Assembly: GCA_903834675.1 (NCBI GenBank)
Contig: CAILKC010000912.1
Span: forward strand, 1 to 10,996
From: an uncultured Victivallales bacterium
Lineage (GTDB): Bacteria; Verrucomicrobiota; Lentisphaeria; Oligosphaerales; JAFGRS01
Reading direction: 5' to 3'
DNA: 10,996 nt
A program made the position numbers and the translations under genes. Under the pieces are notes generated by a model that searched no databases, was not told the origin of the DNA, and saw only the letters and a list, made by a program, of their open reading frames with translations. The number at the start of each line of letters is the position of its first letter. The stretch's first letter is position 1. Positions 4,883 through 10,996 of the stretch are shown piece after piece.

Positions 4883-5578
4883 TCAGTCATCGCGGCGGAA
4901 GACGCCGGCCCGGATCAGGTAGTACAGCAGGGTCAACAGCGCGCTGACCGCGGCCGCGACATAGGTCATAAAGGCGGCATTCAGGACTTTGGCAGCATCA
5001 TCGGCCTCGGCCAGGGTCACGACCCCCGCCTGTACCATGCTGACCTTGGCCCGGGCGCTGGCATCCCACTCGACCGGCAGCGTCACCAGGGCAAAGAGCA
5101 CGACCAGCGAGAACAGCAAAGCGCCCATGAGGATGAACTGGGGGCGTTGCAGGAGGAAGCCGATCATGATGACGACATACGAGAGTGTGCTGCCGATGTT
5201 GGTAGCGGGAACGAGGGCTGAGCGCAGGCCGAGCAAGGCATAGCCCTTGGCGTGCTGCAGCGCGTGACCGGCCTCATGGCAGGCGACGCCGATGGCGGCC
5301 AGGGAGGTGCTGCTGTAGACATCGGGGCTCAGGCGCAGCGTCCGGCTGGTGGGATCGTAGTGATCGCTGAGGAAGCCATGCGTCATCTCGATGCTGACCT
5401 CGCGCACGCCCGCCCGGCTGAGCATAATCTGCGCGGCCTCAGCCCCGCTCAGGCCGCGAGCCGACGGAATCTTCGAGTAGTGCGCAAAGCGGCTACGCAC
5501 AAACAAGGACGCGAACAGGGCCAGGGCGAGTCCCGGCAAGGCAAATAGGAAATACAGCGGATCGAATCCCATCATCAT
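4883..5578 (-). CDS. YugP-type membrane zinc metallopeptidase
   Basis: The 231-residue protein begins MMMGFDPLYFLFALPGLALA, a membrane segment (about 6-26). The zinc-binding HEAGH motif is at 101-105, preceded by the cytoplasmic-type region HGFLSDHYDPTSRTLRLS (67-84). Further membrane segments lie at about 118-142, 147-169 and 203-222. PVEWDASARA (169-178) is the family's conserved PVEFDAS-type motif, likely supplying the third zinc ligand. This matches peptidase family PF04298 (Zn_peptidase_2). Substrates are unknown; by topology it acts at the membrane. GGAGG lies seven bases before the first of three consecutive ATGs (5578), which fixes the start. A 242-residue reading would cover that ribosome-binding site. 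It is the first gene of a likely two-gene transcript with the DUF2760 gene. Confidence 0.9.
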   Translation of the reverse strand: MMMGFDPLYFLFALPGLALALFASLFVRSRFAHYSKIPSARGLSGAEAAQIMLSRAGVREVSIEMTHGFLSDHYDPTSRTLRLSPDVYSSTSLAAIGVACHEAGHALQHAKGYALLGLRSALVPATNIGSTLSYVVIMIGFLLQRPQFILMGALLFSLVVLFALVTLPVEWDASARAKVSMVQAGVVTLAEADDAAKVLNAAFMTYVAAAVSALLTLLYYLIRAGVFRRDD

Positions 5579-5775
5579 GACTCGCCCTCCTTTCCAGACC
5601 AGACCAGCCACCCCACTCGGAAAGTCACGCCTGGCACCTCACGCCGCAGCAGGAACGGCAGGCACCCCGCAGTGCCAAGCAATGGGAATGTAGCACATGA
5701 GCCCGCCGCGTCCATCGGTAGACGGAGGCCGGGTGCAAGACCGAGGGGGTCCCCTCACCGCGTCCGGTAGCGTGC
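5579..5775. other. Intergenic region between transporter and peptidase genes
   Basis: About 200 bases with no gene. A 14-bp perfect palindrome GAGGGGGTCCCCTC lies at 5743-5756, about 20 bases after the transporter stop, and may help end that transcript, though no T-run follows. I see no convincing promoter for the peptidase gene. Confidence 0.4.
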
Positions 5776-6801
5776 TCAGAGCCTCGGCAGGAGCCAGAGG
5801 AAGAGGGCGCCAAACAGCGACAGGGTGACGATGGCCAGGAGATTGTTGACCACCAGGACCCAGGCCATGGCCGACTCGCTGCGTTCATGCACCTGACACA
5901 TCACCATCAGGTTGGTGGCGGCCGGAACGGCAGACTCGATCAGCAACACCAGAGCGAACATCGGGTCCGCGGGCAGCAGGCCAAACCGACTCAGGGCCAG
6001 GACGTAGAGGCAACCGAAAAGCGGCATGATAAACAGCCGTCCGCAGGCCACGCCGACGTAGCTGCGCAGGGGCAGTTCCGCGGTTTTCGCGGGGGTATCG
6101 GCCAGGTTGGCGCCGAGCACGATCAGGGCGCAGGGAATCACGCCGTCGCCGACGACTCCCGCGGCGTCGATGAAGACGCGTAAGGGAGCGCCGTTGGCGA
6201 CGAAGAGGGCGTGCAGCGGCGGCAGCAAGCCGAGTGCCAGGCCGATCAGGGCGCTGATGATTGGCGGCGAGAGAAAGTGCTCGCGCCGCAGGGAGCTCAG
6301 CGGCTGATGCGCCAGGTAGGGATAGCCGATGCCCCACAAGCACGGCGACATGCACAGCAAGTAGACCGAGATGTAGGCCACGCCGCGGTCCCCGGCCCCC
6401 GCGTCTGTCGCCAGAATGGGGGCGGTCGCGGCCAGGGCGGTCACCAGTGGGTAGGGAATGTAGCCAGAGTTGCCGAAGGCCGTGGCTGCCGTGACCAGTC
6501 GCCGTACCGCTGGCGGCGGTCGGATGATCCAGACCATCAGAGACCCCACCGCGAAGCCCACGCCGACATACAGCAACGCCGACGCCGGCAGCAGCGCCCA
6601 GCGGGCCAGGTTGGCGCCGCTGGCACTCGCACTGAGCTTGCTGATCAGCAGGCAGGGCAGCATCAGGTGCAGGATCAGGCGGCTCAGCGCGCGGCAGAAA
6701 GCCCGGTCCAAGACCCCCCGCCGCGCCAGCCAGGTCCCGGCGAGACAGACCAGGACGATGCGGAGCACGGCGGTGAAACTGACGGAGAGTACAGTGAACA
6801 T
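5776..6801 (-). CDS. AEC-family transporter (auxin efflux carrier-like)
   Basis: The 341-residue protein is strongly hydrophobic throughout, with about ten membrane segments in two halves separated by a more polar stretch near residues 165-180. ATAFGNSGYIPYPLV (about 105-119) carries the conserved FGNSGYIPYP-type motif of the N-terminal half. ESAVPAATNLMVMC, in the C-terminal half, is the matching P-A-x-N motif. This fits the membrane transport protein family PF03547. Bacterial members export or import small organic anions such as malate, malonate or amino-acid-like compounds; the substrate here cannot be told. The ATG lies 30 bases after the purB stop on the same strand, so cotranscription is likely. 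The upstream purine content is poor, so the ribosome-binding site is weak. It is full length with no sign of damage. Confidence 0.88.
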   Translation of the reverse strand: MFTVLSVSFTAVLRIVLVCLAGTWLARRGVLDRAFCRALSRLILHLMLPCLLISKLSASASGANLARWALLPASALLYVGVGFAVGSLMVWIIRPPPAVRRLVTAATAFGNSGYIPYPLVTALAATAPILATDAGAGDRGVAYISVYLLCMSPCLWGIGYPYLAHQPLSSLRREHFLSPPIISALIGLALGLLPPLHALFVANGAPLRVFIDAAGVVGDGVIPCALIVLGANLADTPAKTAELPLRSYVGVACGRLFIMPLFGCLYVLALSRFGLLPADPMFALVLLIESAVPAATNLMVMCQVHERSESAMAWVLVVNNLLAIVTLSLFGALFLWLLPRL

Positions 6802-6831
6802 GAGGGTCTCGGCGCCATCCCTGCTGGAGGC

Positions 6832-8268
6832 TTACACGGTTACGGCCTCGACCGTGCCGGTCGCTGCCGCCCAGCGCGCCAGCAGCGGATCGATGTCGGT
6901 CCGCAGGAAGGCCTCGACCTGTTGTGGACAGCGGCCGATGAAGCGGGCCGGATCCAGCAGCTGATCGAGTTGCCCGTGGACGGCGGCAAAGGCGGGGTCC
7001 TGCCGGATCAGCTCGAGCAGACCATTCTCGGCGCCGTCCTCTTTGACGCGGCGGCTGGCTTCCATGGAGTGTCGGCGGATGGCCTCATGGACATCCTGGC
7101 GGTCGCCGCCGGCCTTAACGCAGGCCATGATGATCGCTTCCGTGGCCATGAAAGGCAGCTCCTCGCGGAGGTGGCGGTCGATGATCTTCGGCCAGACCAC
7201 GAGTCCGCCGGCGATATCGGCAACGGTCGACAGGATGATGTCCACCGCGAGGAAGGCTTCGGGGAGCACGAGCCGGCGGTTGGCGGAATCGTCCAGGGTG
7301 CGCTCAAACCACTGGTTGGCCTGCGTCTGGGCCGTATTGGCTGGCAGGCTGATGACATAGCGGGCCAGCGAGCAGACCCGCTCGCTGCGCATGGGATTGC
7401 GTTTATAGGCCATGGCACTGGAGCCGACCTGCTTGCTGCCGAAGGGCTCTTCGATCTCCTTGAGGTGGGCGAGCAGGCGCAGGTCGGTACACATCTTGGC
7501 GGCGGACTGGGCGATGCCGGAGAGGAGGCTGAGCACCTGGAAGTCCACCTTGCGGCTGTAGGTCTGGCCACACACCGGCACCGGCTGTCGGAAGTTACAG
7601 AGTTCGGTGACCCGCGCCTCGAGGGCGGTCACCTTGGCATGGTCGCCAGCGAACAGCTCCAGGAAGCTGGCCTGTGAGCCAGTCGTGCCTTTCACCCCAC
7701 GGAAAGGCATGTCCTCGATCTGGCGCTGCAGGTCGCGCGCGTCCATAAGGAAGTCATTGAGCCAGAGGCAGGCACGCTTGCCGACCGTGGTCAACTGGGC
7801 GGCTTGGAAGTGGGTGAATCCGAGGGTCGGCAACTCGCGGTACTGTTCGGCAAAGCGGCGCAGGCGCCGCATGGCCTCGATGAGTTTAGTCCGCAGGAGG
7901 CAGAGGCCATCGCGCATCTGGATCAGGTCGGCGTTGTCACCCACATAGCAGCTCGTGGCGCCGAGGTGAATGATGGGCCGTGCGGTTGGGCACTGTTCCC
8001 CGAAGGCGTGAATGTGGGCCATCACATCGTGGCGCAGTTCCCGCTCCTTGGCCTCGGCGACCTCGAAGTTGATGTCGTCGAGATGGGCCGCCATCTCCGC
8101 GAGCTGCTGCTCCGAGATGTTCAGGCCGAGTTCTTTCTGGGCCCGGGCCAGGTTTAACCACAGTCGCCGCCAGGTCGAGAACTTGCGCTGCGGCGACCAG
8201 TTCTCGTTCATCTCTCGGCTGGCGTAGCGGGACGCCAAGGGGTTCTCGTACTGCAGTCGGTCCGTCAT
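6832..8268 (-). CDS. purB: Adenylosuccinate lyase, eukaryote-like type
   Basis: This enzyme cleaves SAICAR to AICAR and adenylosuccinate to AMP, each with release of fumarate, in purine synthesis. The 478-residue length is close to human ADSL (484), and the text resembles the human enzyme more than the short bacterial types. Examples are PLASRYAS near the start, RHDVMAHIH (79-87), HLGATSCYVGDN, TLGFTHFQAAQLTTVGKR, FRGVKGTTG and a WFERTLDDSANRR stretch. H153 is the likely general acid. The signature loop GSSAMAYKRNPMRSE (282-296) fits the fumarate lyase pattern. The human P in both THFQPAQ and SSAMPYKRNP is Ala here. The start at 8268 aligns with the family N-terminus and has AGGA seven bases upstream. 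The in-frame extension to 8334 adds 22 unrelated residues. It is probably cotranscribed with the transporter gene after it. Confidence 0.95.
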   Translation of the reverse strand: MTDRLQYENPLASRYASREMNENWSPQRKFSTWRRLWLNLARAQKELGLNISEQQLAEMAAHLDDINFEVAEAKERELRHDVMAHIHAFGEQCPTARPIIHLGATSCYVGDNADLIQMRDGLCLLRTKLIEAMRRLRRFAEQYRELPTLGFTHFQAAQLTTVGKRACLWLNDFLMDARDLQRQIEDMPFRGVKGTTGSQASFLELFAGDHAKVTALEARVTELCNFRQPVPVCGQTYSRKVDFQVLSLLSGIAQSAAKMCTDLRLLAHLKEIEEPFGSKQVGSSAMAYKRNPMRSERVCSLARYVISLPANTAQTQANQWFERTLDDSANRRLVLPEAFLAVDIILSTVADIAGGLVVWPKIIDRHLREELPFMATEAIIMACVKAGGDRQDVHEAIRRHSMEASRRVKEDGAENGLLELIRQDPAFAAVHGQLDQLLDPARFIGRCPQQVEAFLRTDIDPLLARWAAATGTVEAVTV

Positions 8269-8431
8269 GGTCCTGTCCTGTTGCGTCGATGTGTACTTCT
8301 GGCGCGCCCCGCCCGCCGGCCCGACTGAGGGCAAAAGGGCTGGCGCTCTCGACCTGTACCTCGTGGTGCGGTGGGCTAATATGATGCCAGGCGCAGGATT
8401 CTGAAACTGCGGACGGAAACTTGCTCTGCCT

Positions 8432-8460
8432 TTGACGCCATCCCGCCGCCCCGCTATGGT
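8432..8460 (+). promoter_or_regulatory. Sigma-70-like promoter for the secreted esterase gene
   Basis: TTGACG (8432-8437) and TATGGT (8455-8460) are separated by exactly 17 bases. Matches to consensus are five and four of six. The predicted transcript would start near 8467, leaving about a 63-base leader before the ATG at 8530. It lies in the divergent gap between purB and the esterase gene. Confidence 0.5.
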
Positions 8461-8529
8461 GAGCCCGCTTAGGTTGGGGTCGCGACCGCGGACCGCCGCG
8501 TGTGTCCGGCCCCGTTACGGAGGACGCCA

Positions 8530-10734
8530 ATGACGGCGTTTCGCAGTGCGTCTCTCGGAGTGCTTGTCGGCGTGGTGCTGGCGTTTTACACGGAGGGCTC
8601 CTGCATGGCTCAGACAATGCGCGTGCTCCCGGCGGGGCAGGTTCCCGCCGACCAACGGCTGAAGGATCTCAAGGATCTCAACGGCTACTTCCCCTTCGCG
8701 CCGCCGACCACGCGAGAGGCCTGGGAACCGCGCGCCGAGCAGGTCCGGCTGCAGATTCGCGTGGCGACCGGGCTGTGGCCAGAGCCGGAGCGGACGCCGC
8801 TGAACGCGGTCATCCACGGTCGCCTGGAGCAGCCGGGATACACGCTCGAGAAGGTCTACTTTGAGAGCATGCCCGGGTTCTTCGTCACCGGGAATCTGTA
8901 CCGGCCCGTGAAGGCGAGCGGCCGGGTTCCCGGGGTGCTCTGTCCGCATGGCCATTGGCCCAATGGCCGCTTTACGGATTGCGGCGTGGACAACGTCCGC
9001 AAGCAGATCGTGCAGGGGGCGGAGCGTTTTGAACTGGGGGGGCGCAGTCCGCTGCAGTCACGCTGCATGCAGTTGGCGCGCATGGGGTGTGTCGTTTTCC
9101 ACTATGATATGGTGGGCTATGCCGACAGCACCCAGCTCTCGTTTGCTCTGGCCCACGGCTTTGCCACGCAGCGGCCCGAGATGAATGCGGCGGAGAACTG
9201 GGGTCTGTTCAGTCCGCAGGCGGAGTCGCATCTGCAGAGCATCATGGGGTTGCAGACCTGGAGTTCGATCCGCGCTCTCGACTTCCTGGTCGGGCTGCCC
9301 GAGGTCGACGCCTCGCGGCTGGGGGTGACCGGCGCCAGCGGTGGCGGGACGCAGACGTTCCTCCTGGCGGCCATCGACCCACGGGTCACGGTCTCGGTGC
9401 CGGCGGTGATGGTTTCCACGGCCATGCAGGGCGGCTGTACCTGTGAGAACGCCAGCCTCTTGCGCGTGGACACGGGCAACATCGAGTTTGCCGCCCTTTT
9501 TGCCCCTAAGCCGCAGTGCCTGCTGTCGGCCGACGACTGGACCAAAGAGATGCCGAGCAAGGGGTTCCCCCAATTGCAGGAGATGTATCGCCTGCTCGGG
9601 GCGCCAGACGCCATCGGGCATCACCCTTTCCTGCATTTCCAGCACAACTATAACTACGTCAGTCGTGCGGCCATGTATGCCTGGATGAACCAGCACTTCA
9701 ATCTCGGTCTGCCAACGCCGGTGGTCGAAGAGGACTACCCCTTGCTCTCGGCGCAGGAGCTTACCGTGTGGGACGAGCAGCACCCCCGCCCGGCTGGCGG
9801 CGACGAGGTGGAACGGGCGCTGCTGCGCTGGTGGCACGAGGACTCCCGTCGGCGCCTCGCCGCGCTGGCGCCGGTTGACGCGGCCTCCTTGCAGCGCTAC
9901 CGCGAGGTCGTTGGCGGCGGCTGGCGGGCTCTTCTCGGCCGCGGGCTGCCGGCCGCGGGCGAGGTCAGCTTGGTGGAATCCGCGAGTTCTGAGGCCGGTG
10001 GCATCCGGACCACGGCGGGCCTGGTGCGTTGCGTGGCGCGCGGCGAGGAGCTGCCGGTCGTGCTGCTTGAGCCCAAGGCGGGCGCCGGGCGGGTGGCGCT
10101 ATGGTTGCATGGCGCTGGCAAGTCGGGGCTTTTCCAGGCCGACGGCCAGGTCCAGCCGGCCGTGCGGCGCCTGCTCGACGCCGGGGTCGCGGTGGTGGGC
10201 GTGGACCTGCTTTACCAAGGCGAGTTCCTGCCGGACGGCGCCGCCGTGACCGAGACCCGGCGGGTGAAGAACCCGCGTGAGGCGGCGTCCTACACCTTCG
10301 GCTACAACCACGCGCTGTTCGCCCAACGCAGTCACGATGTGCTAACCATGATCGCGTTCCTGCGGCAGCGCTTTCCCGGCCCCGCGACGGTGTGGGTCGT
10401 CGGTCTTGAAGGTGGCGGGGCCTGGGCTGCGGTCGCCCTCACTCAGGCTCGCGAGGCGGTGGCGAAGGCCGCACTCGACACCGCGGGGTTCCGCTTTGGT
10501 GGCGTGACCGCGATGCAATCTCCCGACTTCCTGCCTGGCGGCGCCAAGTACGACGATGTGCCCGGGGCTCTGGCTCTGGCGGCGCCGACGGCGCTGTGGC
10601 TGGCTGGAGAGGGCGCGGCGGGGCCGGCGGTGACTCATGCGGCCTATGCCGCGGCGGGTGCCGCTAACGCCTTGACGGTGGTGGCGACACCAGCCTCGGC
10701 CGCCGCCGCGGTCGCCTGGCTTCTGAGCGAGTAG
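8530..10734 (+). CDS. Secreted two-domain alpha/beta hydrolase (acetylxylan esterase-like)
   Basis: The 734-residue protein starts with a signal peptide (hydrophobic core 9-20, likely cleavage A27-Q28). GGAGG lies six bases before ATG 8530, which fixes the start over GTG 8500. The first alpha/beta-hydrolase domain (about 100-405) has PHGHWP (oxyanion side, H140), FHYDMVGYADS, the nucleophile elbow GASGGG (Ser270), candidate acids D335/D336 and likely catalytic H372 in HNYNYV. Such domains in this lineage group are annotated as acetylxylan or related carbohydrate esterases; the substrate is inferred only. A second domain (about 515-734) repeats the layout: WLHGAGKSG, VVGVDLLYQGEF, then GLEGGG, where Glu627 replaces the nucleophile. 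No clear histidine follows, so it is probably non-catalytic. The gene is alone on its strand, with its own promoter. Confidence 0.85.
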   Translation: MTAFRSASLGVLVGVVLAFYTEGSCMAQTMRVLPAGQVPADQRLKDLKDLNGYFPFAPPTTREAWEPRAEQVRLQIRVATGLWPEPERTPLNAVIHGRLEQPGYTLEKVYFESMPGFFVTGNLYRPVKASGRVPGVLCPHGHWPNGRFTDCGVDNVRKQIVQGAERFELGGRSPLQSRCMQLARMGCVVFHYDMVGYADSTQLSFALAHGFATQRPEMNAAENWGLFSPQAESHLQSIMGLQTWSSIRALDFLVGLPEVDASRLGVTGASGGGTQTFLLAAIDPRVTVSVPAVMVSTAMQGGCTCENASLLRVDTGNIEFAALFAPKPQCLLSADDWTKEMPSKGFPQLQEMYRLLGAPDAIGHHPFLHFQHNYNYVSRAAMYAWMNQHFNLGLPTPVVEEDYPLLSAQELTVWDEQHPRPAGGDEVERALLRWWHEDSRRRLAALAPVDAASLQRYREVVGGGWRALLGRGLPAAGEVSLVESASSEAGGIRTTAGLVRCVARGEELPVVLLEPKAGAGRVALWLHGAGKSGLFQADGQVQPAVRRLLDAGVAVVGVDLLYQGEFLPDGAAVTETRRVKNPREAASYTFGYNHALFAQRSHDVLTMIAFLRQRFPGPATVWVVGLEGGGAWAAVALTQAREAVAKAALDTAGFRFGGVTAMQSPDFLPGGAKYDDVPGALALAAPTALWLAGEGAAGPAVTHAAYAAAGAANALTVVATPASAAAAVAWLLSE

Positions 10735-10748
10735 GGGACACGTAGGAA

Positions 10749-10780
10749 GGCAGGAGGTTTCGGCTCATCAGCATCCTGCC
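10749..10780 (+). terminator. Hairpin after the esterase gene
   Basis: GGCAGGA (10749-10755) and TCCTGCC (10774-10780) are perfect inverted arms around an 18-base loop, 15 bases after the stop codon. No T-run follows, so Rho-independent termination is uncertain. The right arm overlaps the start of the tandem array. Confidence 0.3.
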
Positions 10781-10996
10781 CGGAACGGGCTTGGCATCGC
10801 GGGCTCCAGGGTTGCAAGGAGATACCGCGAACCCGCCCGGAACGGGCTGGGCATCGCGGACTCCAGGGCGGCAAGGGGATACCGCGAACCTGCCCGGAAC
10901 GGGCTGGGCATCGCGGACTCCAGGGCGGCAAGGGGATACCGCGAACCTGCCCGGAACGGGCTGGGCATCGCGGGCTCCAGGGCGGCAAGGGGATAC
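10775..10996. repeat. 57-bp tandem repeat array, running off the window end
   Basis: Units start at 10775, 10832, 10889 and 10946, each 57 bp; the last is cut by the window end after 51 bp. Each contains the hairpin GCCCG-GAA-CGGGC followed by GGCATCGCGG-type sequence, CTCCAGGG and ATACCGCGAAC. Units 2 and 3 differ at one position, as do 3 and 4, while unit 1 (nearest the gene) differs from unit 3 at five. The array is the same family as units A1 and A2 near 2436-2587, in the opposite orientation. The length is a multiple of three, so an open frame with 19-residue repeats results on the minus strand. I regard that as a by-product. Confidence 0.85.

Noticed and set aside
5640..5680. Sigma-54-like element (TGGCAC on the minus strand) upstream of the peptidase gene
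   Set aside because: The -12 GC is not at the required distance from the -24 GG; the match looks accidental and is part of a short GGCAC/GTGCC stem.
6211..7677. Long plus-strand open frame of 488 codons
   Set aside because: It runs antisense to purB and the transporter, both with clear family motifs. Its product is Gln/Arg/Ala/Gly-rich low complexity, typical of a GC-rich shadow frame.
10644..10988. Minus-strand frame encoding 19-residue repeats (PPWSPRCPARSGQVRGIPL type)
   Set aside because: It is the translation of the 57-bp DNA repeat, which happens to be a multiple of three. It overlaps the esterase C-terminus antisense, and the best-conserved feature is the DNA hairpin.
10775..10996. 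CRISPR array
   Set aside because: The units are contiguous 57-bp tandem copies with no unique spacers, and no cas gene is present.

Overview
The window is GC-rich bacterial chromosome with densely packed genes and leaderless gene junctions. Gene content suggests an uncultured member of the Planctomycetota/Lentisphaerota/Sumerlaeota-type lineages. The pointers are a secreted two-domain alpha/beta hydrolase, a Gfo/Idh/MocA dehydrogenase, a eukaryote-type adenylosuccinate lyase, a YugP-type membrane peptidase and abundant palindromic intergenic repeats. The phylum is an inference; no rRNA or other decisive marker is present.

Layout. Positions 1-298 hold no credible gene, only palindromic repeat DNA. 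Next is a complete type II toxin-antitoxin pair on the minus strand (VapC-like PIN toxin 299-724, ribbon-helix-helix antitoxin 721-966) with a recognisable promoter/operator. Positions about 1020-1317 look like the remnant of an IS3-type insertion sequence with a broken orfA. A plus-strand Gfo/Idh/MocA oxidoreductase follows (1361-2398). It converges on a minus-strand operon, and the convergent gap (2399-2726) is filled by a cluster of nested palindromic repeats bounded by an inverted repeat.

The minus-strand operon reads, in transcription order, stand-alone Lrp/AsnC ligand-binding protein (3801-4073), Era GTPase (2884-3804), small lipoprotein (2727-2867). Further right, also on the minus strand, are a second pair, YugP-type zinc metallopeptidase (4883-5578) and DUF2760 protein (4304-4852), and a third pair, purB (6832-8268) and an auxin-efflux-carrier family transporter (5776-6801). 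A divergent intergenic region with a sigma-70-like promoter then drives a large secreted esterase-like protein (8530-10734). The window ends inside a 57-bp tandem repeat array.

How the parts relate. The genes are mostly housekeeping (ribosome assembly by Era, purine synthesis by PurB) plus accessory items (toxin-antitoxin, IS remnant, carbohydrate-related dehydrogenase and esterase). The most unusual feature is the repeat system. The 57-bp tandem unit at 10775-10996 and the elements at 2436-2587 are the same family (43 of 46 bases match over the shared part), in opposite orientation and about 8 kb apart. Members keep their ends but carry different central hairpins. I found no clear evidence of a complete undescribed multi-gene system; the repeat family and the two-domain hydrolase are the best leads.
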